This document shows positions 26,123 through 34,662 of a stretch of DNA of 64,000 nt, in pieces (the stretch's first letter is position 1; each line of letters starts with the position of its first letter). A model generated the notes under the pieces. The model saw only the letters and a program-made list of their open reading frames with translations. It was not told the DNA's origin and ran no database searches. The stretch is from Frankiales bacterium (GTDB taxonomy: Bacteria > Actinomycetota > Actinomycetes > S36-B12 > CAIYMF01). Location of the stretch: contig WGLY01000035.1 in NCBI GenBank assembly GCA_016125335.1, positions 1 to 64,000 on the forward strand. Direction: 5' to 3'. The translations under genes and the position numbers were made by a program.

Positions 26123-27152
26123 TGCCGGCGCCCACCGGCGGCCCGCCCATCGCGACGAGCGCGGCCGGCGCGTCGTCCAGCGCGACGACGCGGCCCACCA
26201 GGCGGTGGACGTCGAGCGCGCCGGAGGCGACGAGGTCGAGCATCGCCGGGTAGTCGCGGGCGGCCATGCCGTGGCTGCCGACCAGGACGAGCTCCTCGGC
26301 GATCACGCGGCCCATCGGCGCGGGGGCCACGGAGTCGGCGCCGAGCATGAGCCCCACCTGCACGTGGCGGCCCCGGCGGCGCAGGGACGCGACCGACGCC
26401 GACATCGCGGCGGTGCCGCCCAGCGCGTCGACCGACACGTGCGCGCCCCCGTGGGTCGCGTCGCGGACGGCATCGCCGACCTGCTGCGGCGTCCACGACG
26501 GGTCGACCTGCACGACCGCCTCCGCGCCGAGCGACCGGGCCGCGTCCAGGGCCGCGGGGGAGACGTCGACGGCGACCACGCGCGCCCCGCGCGCGACCCC
26601 GGTCATCACCGCGGACAGGCCCACGCCGCCGCAGCCGTGCACCGCGAGCCACTCGCCGTCGGCGACGCGGCCCTGGTGGGCGACGGCGCGGTAGGCCGTG
26701 GCGAACCGGCAGCCGAGCGGGGCGGCGTCGACGAAGGACACGTCGTCGGGCAGGGCCACGAGGTTGGTGTCGGCGGCGCGGACCACCACCCGCTCGGCGA
26801 ACGAGCCCCAGTGGGTGAAGCCGGGCTGGGTCTGCTGCGCGCACACCTGGGCGTCGCCGGCGGCGCACACCGGGCACCGGCCGCACCCGCAGGCGAACGG
26901 CGTGGTGACCCGTTCGCCCCCGCGCCAGCGCCGCACGCCGGCGCCCGCCGCGACGACCGTGCCGGCGAGCTCGTGCCCCGGCACCCAGGGCAGCGACGGC
27001 ACGGGGTCGTGGCCCTGCCAGGCGTGCCAGTCGGACCGGCACACGCCGGTGGCCGCGACCTCCACGACGACGGCGTCCTCCGGGCACTCCGGCTCGGGCA
27101 CCTCGCGCACCGTCGGCGTCGCGCCGTAGGACTCCCACACCACTGCCCGCAC
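26097..27152 (-). CDS. Zinc-dependent alcohol dehydrogenase (MDR family)
   Basis: A 351-aa medium-chain dehydrogenase. The catalytic zinc residues are in GVCRSDWHAWQG and GHELAGTV; the structural zinc lobe has four cysteines (CGCGRCPVCAAGDAQVC); the Rossmann motif is GCGGVGLSAV. It oxidises an alcohol with NAD(P). The GTG at 27152 has GGGAGG 9-14 nt upstream, whereas the longer reading frame runs through the tRNA fragment at the element end and is rejected. It ends by overlapping the DUF72 gene tail to tail. Confidence 0.9.
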   Translation of the reverse strand: MRAVVWESYGATPTVREVPEPECPEDAVVVEVAATGVCRSDWHAWQGHDPVPSLPWVPGHELAGTVVAAGAGVRRWRGGERVTTPFACGCGRCPVCAAGDAQVCAQQTQPGFTHWGSFAERVVVRAADTNLVALPDDVSFVDAAPLGCRFATAYRAVAHQGRVADGEWLAVHGCGGVGLSAVMTGVARGARVVAVDVSPAALDAARSLGAEAVVQVDPSWTPQQVGDAVRDATHGGAHVSVDALGGTAAMSASVASLRRRGRHVQVGLMLGADSVAPAPMGRVIAEELVLVGSHGMAARDYPAMLDLVASGALDVHRLVGRVVALDDAPAALVAMGGPPVGAGITVVDLSL

Positions 27153-27184
27153 GAGCGGCACCCTCCCACGACCGGGCTCAGCAC

Positions 27185-27212
27185 GAAGGCCCGGGCGCGC
27201 GCCCGGGCCTTC
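27185..27212. terminator. 28-bp perfect palindrome, probable tRNA-Phe terminator
   Basis: A perfect 28-bp palindrome (arms up to about 12 bp around a short loop) lies 25 bp beyond the displaced 3' fragment of tRNA-Phe. Before insertion of the element it would have terminated the leftward tRNA-Phe transcript. It now lies just upstream of the alcohol dehydrogenase. Confidence 0.7.
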
Positions 27213-27237
27213 GCAGTGCTGGAGGGGTGGTGCCGGA

Positions 27238-27281
27238 GGTGGCCAGGGGCGGGGTCGAACCGCCGACCTTCCGATTTTCAG
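27238..27281 (-). repeat. attL: displaced 3' fragment of tRNA-Phe
   Basis: Forty-four bases identical to 47347-47390. They cover the anticodon-loop end, variable loop, T arm and acceptor 3' side of tRNA-Phe plus part of the encoded CCA. Identity stops at 27282, where the element sequence begins. It is not a functional tRNA. Confidence 0.95.
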
Positions 27282-27663
27282 AGCCATCAACCGGTGTTTG
27301 CTGATGACGCTTTGGAGCATCGTTGCAGGTCAGAGTCGGTTCATGTGATGCTCCGTGTTCGTGCCTGCGGGTGTCTGCCGGGTCTTTTGTGAGAAATCGT
27401 GAGAGGTCGGTCGCCTCGCCCTCGGACCCTGCTGTATCCCTGGGCCGGCTCCCGACGGTCGCGACCCGGCACGCTCGACTCGGCCGCGGGCAGTGGCACC
27501 GCGCCGAGCTTTAGGCAGATCCACTAAACACGACCAATCTTCGAAAAGTCCGCCGATGTGTGTCCGAACAGGACCGCTTGAGACTCCATCGAATCCGTAG
27601 GGGTCGCATGTTGCGGCGCGGTCTGTCGACCCGTGGCAGCCGTTGCCTGTGGACGAGACGCCG
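27282..27663. other. Left-end non-coding region of the element
   Basis: About 380 bp between attL and the relaxase stop codon without a credible gene. It contains an inverted repeat GGAGCATC (27314-27321) / GATGCTCC (27347-27354) and one arm-type repeat (27386-27406) that recurs at the other end. Base composition is lower in GC around 27520-27600 than in nearby genes. It is probably the integrase/excisionase arm region. Confidence 0.5.
27386..27406 (+). repeat. Arm-type direct repeat, left copy
   Basis: Twenty-one bases matching 47268-47288 at 19 of 21 positions in the same orientation. Each copy holds a doubled GTGAGA core spaced by about 10 bp, as expected for recombinase or excisionase binding sites near att cores. 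It is 105 bp inside attL. Confidence 0.6.
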
Positions 27664-30600
27664 TCAGATGCGGAGGTAGTAGTCGTCGTCTGCGTCCGGC
27701 GTGGGCGAGTCGCCGATGAGGGCGCGTTCGAGCTCGTGGGGGTCCATCTCGAGGCTCTGGAGGTACATGCGCCGCAGGGGGCTGGTGTCGCGTTTCGCCT
27801 TCGGCTCGGGCCGGCCGGGGTGGAGGAGGGCGTCGATCTCGATGATGGCCGCGTCGACCTCCACGTCGATCTCCGGTGTGGAGGCAGGGTTCTGGAGGAG
27901 GTCGGGGGTGTCGACGGCCCAGGGGGTGCCGGCTTGCAGGGAGTCGCGGATGGGCAGCAGCCGCGACGGCTTGGTGGTGGCGTTCTGGTTGTCGCGGAGG
28001 GTCTCGGTGGCGGAGCGTTCGCGGTCCCTGTGAGCGATGATCCCGGCCAGGACGTCCAGGGCGGTGGGGTCGGGTCGTCCGGGGTCGGGGATCTCGTCGT
28101 GACCGTGGTCGGGGGTGTCGAGGGGGACGTAGAGCCGGTTTGAGTCGCTGCCGCGGGTCATCGCGACGTAGAGGGCTTCGCGGCTCATGCCGGGGGTTAC
28201 CAGGACGTGGGCGTGGTCGACGGTGACGCCTTGAGCGCGGTGGATGGTGGTGGCGTAGCCGAGCTCGAGATGGTCGCGGACATACGTCGCCGGCAGCAGG
28301 ACCCGCTCCTCGCCTCTCCCGACCTCGCGACCCGTCTCGTCGCGGACGGCGGTGACGGCGCCGTCGGGGTGGGTGGCGGTGATGGTCCACCTGTCGCCGT
28401 TGCGGACGTGCTGCCCCCCGGTGGTCAGCAGGCGTCGGTCGTTGCGGCGGGTGAGCACGACGTCGCCTACTCCGACCGAGACGCCGTCGGCAGCCGGGAC
28501 CTCGGTGGTGGGGTCGACGCATCCGGCCGCGAGCCGGTCCTGGTGGGCGCGTTCGTTCAGCTGGCTGACGGTGTCGGTGTCCGCCGCGAGCAGCAGGGTC
28601 GACGCGTCCGCCGCCTGGTCGTGGGTCCAGGCGTCGTAGGCGGCGTCGAGGACCTCGTCGCTCGTGCCCGCTGTGATGCGCCGCTGCGACTCGTAGACGT
28701 CGAGGACGGATGGGTCGCCGTGGCGCAGGCGTCGGGTGGCGTGGGCCTCCCAGCGGTGGGTGAACCGCCACAGCGAGGTGAGCTCGCGGGCCTGCGCTGT
28801 GGCGGCGAGGAGGCCGAACGCGCCGCCGGCGTCGACGGCGGACAGCTGGTGGTGGTCCCCGACGAGCAGCACCTTCGCCGCGGCGGCGGTGGCCTGGGTG
28901 GTGAGGTCGTCGAGGGTGAGGGTTCCGGCCAGGGAGGCCTCGTCGACGATGAGGAGCTGCCCGGGTTCCAGTGTCCAGGCCGAAGCGGTGCGCCGGACCT
29001 CGGCGATGCCGCGGGCGACGCGGTTGGCGGCGCTGGTGTCCCCGGTCCGTCGGCAGGCCAGTTCGGAGTCGCGGAGGTGGTCGAGGTGGCGTTGGCGTTC
29101 CTGTCCGCCGGGGCCGGTGGTCTCGTGCAGCCATTTCGCGGTGTTCTCGCACCCGATCCCGAGTCTCGCGGACAGCTCGGCTGCGGCCGTCGCGGAGGGA
29201 GCGAGCCCGACGACCGACCCACGCCCGAACTGCGCCTCCCACGTACTGCGCAACGCGGCGAGGGTGGTGGTCTTGCCGGTGCCGGCTGGGCCGACCAGGA
29301 CGTCGACGCGGCGCCCGGACGTCGCGATCGCGACGACGGCGTTCGCCTGGTCCGCTGCCAGCTTGACTCCGGAGCTGTCGCCCGCGTGCCGCGGCGGAGG
29401 GCCGATCGCGGCGGACGAGATGACGGACGGTTCCACGGGCGACGACGAGGCGGCGGACTGGCCGACGGACGGGTCCGAGCCGACGGACGAGCCGACGAGC
29501 GAGACGGCGGACGGCGCGATGGAGGGGGCGGTGAGGTCGTCGAGGGCGGCGAGGAGGCGGGCTTCGGCGTCGAGGATGGCAGGGTGGGTGTAGAGGTCCT
29601 GGCCGGGGCGGGTGAACACGGACACGCCGTCGGGGGTGAGGAAGGCGGCGGGGACGGTGAACACCTCCGGCGTCTCGAGGCTGATGCACTGGTCGAGCGC
29701 GGCGGCCACGATGCGGTCGTGCAGGGCGTGCCGGTCGGTGGTGGTGGCGCAGCGGATCGGGCGGGTGGCGCGGGCGGCTTCGGCGAGCAGGTTCCACCGG
29801 GTCCAGGTCGAGCGCCGGTCCAGGACGGCGGTCAGGGTGGTCGCGGCGAGGTCGGCGATCACCGGGTCGGGGATCTCGGCGTCGGCCCAGGCGCGGGCGG
29901 ACCGGTGGGGTTCGGTCCTGCGGAGGCCGGGTTTGATCTCGTACTTGTTGAGCAGGCGGACGGCGTCGGCGCCGGTCATGGCTGGTTCCCCGCCGAAGGG
30001 GATGCGTGGGTGGATGTCCCCGGCGTAGATGCCCCGCGGCGGCGGCACCTCGGCGGACCAGAGCCGGAGCCGGTCGGTCTCCGACACTCCCTCGAGCATC
30101 CGCTCGGCCTGGCGTCGGCGGGTGAGGTTGCGGTGCTCGCCGGCCTCGCCGAGCCGGGCCAGGATCGGCAGGAGCGGTCCGGTCACGTGCTCGGGCAGGT
30201 CGGCGATCAGGGCCGCGGCGCGCACCCGCCACCAGGCGACCAGCTCGGCCAGCGCGTGAACGGTCTTGGCCGGTCGGGTGGCGAGGGTGAGCTTCTGTCG
30301 CAGCCGGGTGGTCTCCACCGGTGAGGGTGCGCGCCCGTTCCGGGCGCGGAACTCCGCGACAGCGCCAGTCATGCCGGCGTCGATCCCGCGGGTCCTCAGG
30401 GAGAACTCCTTCAAGACCCAGTCGGGGACGCCGTCGATCTCGAACCCGGGCGAGCGTCGTGGTCCGCGGTCCCGCAGCGACCAACGCACCGGGAGCACCG
30501 TTTCGAGGCGGTCGGCGAGGAGGTTGTCGTAGACCTCGGAGAACGCGACCGCGGCGTGGTGCAGGGCGCGGGAGTCCAGCGACCGCCACTGCCCGTCCAG

Positions 30601-31296
30601 GCCCTGGACCTTGTTGGCGATCACGACGTGGGAGTGCAGGTCGGGGTCGCCGAGGCGGGTGTCCCAGTGGTCGAACACCGCCGCGACCATCCCCTTCGTG
30701 GGGACCTGTGCGCAGGACCGGGCACCGACTCGGGTGAAGATCGCCCGGTCTTCGATCAGGGCGAGGGTGTCGCGGACCGCCGCCCGGTGCGCCTCGAGGA
30801 CGACCGCCTGGGTCGCGGCGTCCGAGAGGCCCCACAGGACGGAGGCGGACTTGCGGGCGGAGAAGGTCAGGTCGAACCCCGCTACCGCACCCCGCGTCCG
30901 CCGTCCGGACTCCGAACGGCGGACGGCGTCGACCGCGGCGGCCCGCTGTCCGTCCTCCAGGTCCGCGGGCAGGGCGGCGACGGCGTCGGCGATCCGCTGG
31001 CTCGAGCTGCGGAACACGGGGTAGGGGCGGCCGAGCGGGGTGTCCGTCGCCGGATCGTGGCCGGCGCCGAACAGGCGGGCCATCGCGTCCTCAGTGACGA
31101 CAGACCCCGCCAGCACGCGGTGCTCTTCGTCGCCCAGGCCCTCGAGGCCGGCGCCCCACCAGGTGCCCGGCGGGTAGCCGGACTCCGCGTAGTACGCCGT
31201 CAACGGCTTGGCTGGATCACGCGGCACGTCGCCGCACGCCGTATGACGAACCAGGTACTGGTAGCCCGCGCCCGCCGACAGGCGCGCTATCGACAT
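27664..31296 (-). CDS. MobF-family relaxase with C-terminal helicase (TrwC/TraA-like)
   Basis: A relaxase-helicase that nicks and unwinds DNA at oriT for conjugative transfer. I choose the ATG at 31296, because MSIARLSAGAGYQYL is the MobF-type N terminus; a GTG at 31341 would add 15 residues. In the 1225-aa numbering from 31341, candidate catalytic tyrosines are Y27/Y29 and Y50/Y51, and the metal histidines H225, H236 and H238 lie in HWDTRLGDPDLHSHVVI. The RecD-like helicase follows: Walker A GPAGTGKTTTL (about 684), LLIVDEASL, GDHHQLSAVD, TIHRAQGVTVDH and YVAMTRG. A Ser/Pro/Val-rich linker joins the domains (about 615-660). All motifs look intact. It is the only transfer gene seen in the element. 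Confidence 0.93.
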   Translation of the reverse strand: MSIARLSAGAGYQYLVRHTACGDVPRDPAKPLTAYYAESGYPPGTWWGAGLEGLGDEEHRVLAGSVVTEDAMARLFGAGHDPATDTPLGRPYPVFRSSSQRIADAVAALPADLEDGQRAAAVDAVRRSESGRRTRGAVAGFDLTFSARKSASVLWGLSDAATQAVVLEAHRAAVRDTLALIEDRAIFTRVGARSCAQVPTKGMVAAVFDHWDTRLGDPDLHSHVVIANKVQGLDGQWRSLDSRALHHAAVAFSEVYDNLLADRLETVLPVRWSLRDRGPRRSPGFEIDGVPDWVLKEFSLRTRGIDAGMTGAVAEFRARNGRAPSPVETTRLRQKLTLATRPAKTVHALAELVAWWRVRAAALIADLPEHVTGPLLPILARLGEAGEHRNLTRRRQAERMLEGVSETDRLRLWSAEVPPPRGIYAGDIHPRIPFGGEPAMTGADAVRLLNKYEIKPGLRRTEPHRSARAWADAEIPDPVIADLAATTLTAVLDRRSTWTRWNLLAEAARATRPIRCATTTDRHALHDRIVAAALDQCISLETPEVFTVPAAFLTPDGVSVFTRPGQDLYTHPAILDAEARLLAALDDLTAPSIAPSAVSLVGSSVGSDPSVGQSAASSSPVEPSVISSAAIGPPPRHAGDSSGVKLAADQANAVVAIATSGRRVDVLVGPAGTGKTTTLAALRSTWEAQFGRGSVVGLAPSATAAAELSARLGIGCENTAKWLHETTGPGGQERQRHLDHLRDSELACRRTGDTSAANRVARGIAEVRRTASAWTLEPGQLLIVDEASLAGTLTLDDLTTQATAAAAKVLLVGDHHQLSAVDAGGAFGLLAATAQARELTSLWRFTHRWEAHATRRLRHGDPSVLDVYESQRRITAGTSDEVLDAAYDAWTHDQAADASTLLLAADTDTVSQLNERAHQDRLAAGCVDPTTEVPAADGVSVGVGDVVLTRRNDRRLLTTGGQHVRNGDRWTITATHPDGAVTAVRDETGREVGRGEERVLLPATYVRDHLELGYATTIHRAQGVTVDHAHVLVTPGMSREALYVAMTRGSDSNRLYVPLDTPDHGHDEIPDPGRPDPTALDVLAGIIAHRDRERSATETLRDNQNATTKPSRLLPIRDSLQAGTPWAVDTPDLLQNPASTPEIDVEVDAAIIEIDALLHPGRPEPKAKRDTSPLRRMYLQSLEMDPHELERALIGDSPTPDADDDYYLRI

Positions 31297-31346
31297 CACG
31301 TCCGCACCACTGACGGTGCTGCCGATCCCTGCTCGAACCACGAGTT

Positions 31347-31360
31347 CACCTAGGGAGGTG
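31347..31360. repeat. Small inverted repeat near the relaxase start (possible oriT element)
   Basis: CACCT and AGGTG separated by 4 bp lie directly upstream of the relaxase coding region. MobF origins of transfer commonly carry inverted repeats near the relaxase gene, but this one is short and its role is only a suggestion. Confidence 0.25.
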
Positions 31361-31406
31361 TGCTCGCGAGACGGCCGAGATCGAGTCAGCCACCGACGAA
31401 AGCTCC

Positions 31407-31679
31407 GTGGAGCCAGACGTGTATCCGATCTCGGGTGTTGGGGCGGACTCGCTGAGGGACAGCGGGTGCGTCATGAGTGCGGCGATGGGATGCAGCTCGT
31501 GGGCGGAGCTGACTCGAGTTCCTGTTGATCAGGTGGTGTCGGTCTGCGAGCTCGCTCGTTCACGCCTGTGGGATCTGCCGGTGTTCGAGGACATCGTGAG
31601 TGTCTCGGTGCCGGTGGACGGGTCGACTGTCGTGGTGATGGGTGAAGTGGCCGCGGAGCAGCTACGGTTGGATGCGTAG
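31407..31679 (+). CDS. Hypothetical small protein
   Basis: A possible 90-aa protein (or shorter from ATG 31473) read divergently from the relaxase. The central part, SWAELTRVPVDQVVSVCELARSRLWDLPVF, looks alpha-helical and the end EDIVSVSVPVDGSTVVVMGEV looks like beta strands. I do not recognise a family, and there is no strong ribosome site. It could be a small accessory protein of the relaxase or a chance frame. Confidence 0.35.
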   Translation: MEPDVYPISGVGADSLRDSGCVMSAAMGCSSWAELTRVPVDQVVSVCELARSRLWDLPVFEDIVSVSVPVDGSTVVVMGEVAAEQLRLDA

Positions 31680-31759
31680 TTGCCGGGGCTGGTGTCGGTC
31701 ACCGGGGCGGCTGCATCGGACGGGTGAGCGGGAGCGGTTCCCGGGGCGTGCTCCGCTGA

Positions 31760-32602
31760 TCACCTTGGGCGCTGGTCGGTCTCGACGTCGCGGCGGGTGA
31801 GGGCGAGGTAGGTGACGAGGGCGGCGATCGCCAGGCTCCACAGCACGGTGACGAGACCGGTGCCGAGGCCGATGCCGCCACGCGAGGGTGGCAGCGCCAG
31901 CCAGTCCGCGTAGGACGCGCCCAGCGGCCGGGTGATGATGTAGGCGGTCCAGAACGTCGTGATCTCCGCGGCGCCGAAACGGGATTGAGCGACCAGCGGG
32001 ATCGCGAACAGCACCGAGAACACGATCCCGGAAGTGAGGTAGCCCCAGCCGAAGGTGACGGCCGTCATGTCCCCTGCGGCGGTGCCTAGCGCGAAGCTGG
32101 CCAGGACCGTGCCCCAGTAGAACAGCTCGCGGGGCTTGGTGTGGATGCTGTGAATCGACAGGGTGCCCTCGTGGGACCGCCACTGCCAGAGGATGACCGC
32201 AAGCGCAACAGTGAACGCGGTGGTCGACACGAGGTAGGGGATCCCGATCCCTACGTGGAGGACGTCCGCTGCCATCGTGCCGAAGACGCTCACCATCGCG
32301 ACCGCGAGCCAGTACTTCCACGCGACGTAGGTCCGTGAACGCATCTGAATGACGAACGAGACTGCGAACCCGGCGAACCCCAGCGGCAGGGATATCAGCG
32401 GGCCGATGGCGTGGACCAGGAAGTCGGATGCCGTCTCACCCATCCCGGTGGTGAGGATCTTGATGATCCAGAAGAACGCGGTGATCTCCGGGACCTTGCT
32501 GCGCGGGTGCCGCGGCGTGGTGACGGGGCCGCACACGACCGGAATGGGGGCGGTGTCGTCGTGGGTGAACGCATAGGGCACCCGGTCGCGCTCAGGCGTC
32601 AT
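31760..32602 (-). CDS. COG4705-like integral membrane protein
   Basis: A protein of about 280 aa with around eight hydrophobic segments. The opening KVPEITAFFWIIKILTTGMGETASDFLV and the later repeat-like GIPYLVSTTAFTVALAVILWQW and WGTVLASFALGTAAGDMTA are typical of the uncharacterised COG4705 membrane protein family, whose biochemical function is not known. The ATG at 32602 is chosen; a further ATG at 32656 is possible. It lies on the same strand as, and about 100 bp downstream of, the PAP2 phosphatase, which suggests co-transcription in the envelope-related cargo. Confidence 0.8.
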   Translation of the reverse strand: MTPERDRVPYAFTHDDTAPIPVVCGPVTTPRHPRSKVPEITAFFWIIKILTTGMGETASDFLVHAIGPLISLPLGFAGFAVSFVIQMRSRTYVAWKYWLAVAMVSVFGTMAADVLHVGIGIPYLVSTTAFTVALAVILWQWRSHEGTLSIHSIHTKPRELFYWGTVLASFALGTAAGDMTAVTFGWGYLTSGIVFSVLFAIPLVAQSRFGAAEITTFWTAYIITRPLGASYADWLALPPSRGGIGLGTGLVTVLWSLAIAALVTYLALTRRDVETDQRPR

Positions 32603-32702
32603 CGGCAGTCCTGTGGTTGACCCTTGAGTTGGGGCAGGGCGGGCGACGATTCGCAATTCGCGAAGGCGCCTCTTGACCGGTTGGCCGGCGGGTGTCGGCG
32701 CG

Positions 32703-33323
32703 TCATGCGTTGGGGGAGGGGTGCGCGACGACCAGGGGGCGGAAGGACCGGTAGCCGGCCAAGCGAGTCACCAGTGCGGTGAGCAGTCGTCCGACGGCAA
32801 GCCACCCGAGAACGGAGATCATCGCACCGACGAGAAGTCCGGCGACGACGTCGCCGGGGTAGTGGGCGCCCACGTAGACCCGAGCGAATGCCAGCAGCAC
32901 GGCCAGCACCGTTCCTGTGACCGCCAGGCCGCGAGTCCGCGGCCCCGCGTACCGGCCGATGATCCACAGCCCCGCTGCCGCGGCGCCTGCGGTGACGGCG
33001 TGATCGGACGGGAACGAGTAGTCGCTGCTCTTCACGACCAGAACCTCGACGCCGTGCAGGGTGAGATAGGGCCGAGGCCGGGCCACGACCCCACCGATGA
33101 GCTGGTTGATACCGACCGCGACCACGGTGCCGGCTCCGGCCCACAGCGCCGCTGCGACACCACGAGCCGGGTCGTCCTGCGACCGTGCGAGCCACCACCC
33201 AATGGCGACCAGGACCGCGAAGACGGCTACCCCGTAGACGGCGTAGACGGTGAGGACCCCGTGCAGCCACGGAGTGCGCACCGCGAAGTCGTTCACGTCC
33301 AGATACCAGCTGGCGTCCACCAC
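32703..33323 (-). CDS. PAP2-family membrane phosphatase
   Basis: A 206-aa polytopic protein with the three-part PAP2 signature: ARPRPY after the second helix (KxxxxxxRP-like), SFPSDHAVT (PSGH-like with Asp) and ARVYVGAHYPGDVVAG (SRxxxxxHxxxD-like). Such enzymes dephosphorylate phosphatidate or undecaprenyl pyrophosphate at the membrane. Together with a second PAP2 protein at 42413-43348 it may support lipid-carrier recycling. It is the upstream gene of the COG4705-like protein. Confidence 0.85.
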   Translation of the reverse strand: MVDASWYLDVNDFAVRTPWLHGVLTVYAVYGVAVFAVLVAIGWWLARSQDDPARGVAAALWAGAGTVVAVGINQLIGGVVARPRPYLTLHGVEVLVVKSSDYSFPSDHAVTAGAAAAGLWIIGRYAGPRTRGLAVTGTVLAVLLAFARVYVGAHYPGDVVAGLLVGAMISVLGWLAVGRLLTALVTRLAGYRSFRPLVVAHPSPNA

Positions 33324-33601
33324 AGTCCCCTCCCGGAGAGTCGTCCACGAACGCCAGCACCCGGAGACGACGAGGGAAGCGTGCCCGGACGTGTCCCGCC
33401 CGGCAGACAGTGCGGTGATTCTAGGATTCCACCGCAGCGCCTACCTGAGGACCCAGTGACTCGTACTTATGAGGGCACTGAGAAACCGATCCAACCTCGT
33501 GTGTGCGTCCCGGTCGTGGCAGATCGCGCGCTCGAGCCCGTCCGAATCCGTGCGACGCTTGGAGCCGGCGATCACGATCCGATACGGGAAGGACCTCGAG
33601 G

Positions 33602-33820
33602 ATGCGCACGAGCGGTGCAACGAGGGGCGGCGTCCCGGCGTGGACGGTGTGGATGCTCGCAGTCCCGGGGGTTCTCGCCGTCTGCGCCGCACTCCTCGAC
33701 TTCGACGACAAGCCCACGGGCGGCGTGCCGCTGCGCGCCCGGATCGGCGTACTCGGGCTCGCTTTGCTCGCGATGGCCTGGACCGCCAGTGCCGCTACGC
33801 GGCGGCGTCCCCGTTGGTGA
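33602..33820 (+). CDS. Small two-helix membrane protein
   Basis: A possible 72-aa protein with two hydrophobic segments, VWMLAVPGVLAVCAALL and IGVLGLALLAMAWTASA, separated by a short polar loop, ending in Arg-rich residues. The ATG at 33602 follows AAGGACC. No family is recognised. Small membrane proteins of this sort are common as regulators or partners of transporters. Confidence 0.45.
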   Translation: MRTSGATRGGVPAWTVWMLAVPGVLAVCAALLDFDDKPTGGVPLRARIGVLGLALLAMAWTASAATRRRPRW

Positions 33821-34075
33821 GTTCGGAGAGCCAAGCAGCCACGAGCCCCACCGCTCCAGCGGTAGCTCGCACGCATGGGCGACGCGCGAGGACCGGCGGT
33901 CCCGGCCCGATCAGCCCGCACGGAGCTCAAGCCGTCCCGCAAAGGTCGTATCCCTGGATGGATGTGCTCTGTGTTGTTCGTGGCGAGGCCATCCGCAGGT
34001 GAGGCGTGGCCCGGTCCAGGAGCGCGCCTGATCGGCTGCTGAGCACCGGTCCATGACCCGGAGACTAGGGCGGCC

Positions 34076-34427
34076 TCACGCTCGGCCCCGTCTACGCAAC
34101 AGGGCCATCACCACCTCAACGATCTCATCGGCCGCTGCGGTCATGGTGACCACTTGGTCCACTCCGCCGCACAGCGGGTCGATGCGCTTTGGTGGACTGC
34201 CGTCAAACCGAACGGCGAGCAACGGAACTCTTCCGCCGATGGTGTTGCTTCGCCTTGGGTCGGTGCGCCGGCTGTCCGTCACGACGACGTCGATCGAGGT
34301 TTCGTGGATACGAGGTTCCCGTGGCGTCGCGACGATGAGCGCGAACAGGGTCAACCGGCGGCGAGCTCCGAGGCCAGGGTGCGTCGCTGATGTCGATGAG
34401 CACGACCGGCGGCGCCGGCTCGCTCAT
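34076..34427 (-). pseudogene. Frameshifted receiver-like protein
   Basis: An ATG at 34427 with AGGAG upstream begins MSEPAPPVVLIDISDA, while the frame that reads from about 34380 down to the stop at 34076 continues LTLFALIVATPREPRIHETS, IDVVVTDSRR, VPLLAVRF and GGVDQVVTMTAAADEIVEVV. Together they resemble a small receiver-like domain. The 352-bp span is one base over a multiple of three, so a net +1 shift is needed; TLASELAAG in the third frame at the junction suggests two small indels. It is probably a decayed response regulator or an orphan receiver. Confidence 0.5.
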
Positions 34428-34662
34428 GGGGGCTCCTGACATGGACGTGGTCAACAAGGCCCCCAGGTGTTGACGGTCGCGCATGATCGCTGTTTCGCGA
34501 CTGCGCGCGATGCGTCACAGTTTCAACTGCAGCGCATTCTCAGGATTTCAACGTTGGCAAGACCGCAGTGGTGGCAGCTACGCGATGTCACGGTGGTTCG
34601 GGCTGTCGACGGCCGTGTCGATGCGCTCGTCGACGATCTAGCGAAGACCCATTCTTGTTGCT

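Noticed and set aside
27238-27281. A second tRNA-Phe gene at the left end
   Set aside because: Only the 3' 44 bases are present; the acceptor 5' side, D arm and anticodon 5' stem are missing. It is an att fragment.
26097-27320. A longer alcohol dehydrogenase starting at 27320
   Set aside because: The extension reads through the palindrome and tRNA fragment. The conserved beginning and a ribosome site support GTG 27152.
27524-30835. A 1103-codon leftward reading frame and a 705-codon rightward one (28207-30324) overlapping the relaxase
   Set aside because: They are Arg/Pro- or Gly-rich shadows caused by high GC. The relaxase frame contains all catalytic motifs.
34053-34439. Rightward 128-codon frame opposite the receiver-like pseudogene
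   Set aside because: Low-complexity Arg/Ser composition. The opposite strand has receiver-like sequence and a ribosome site.
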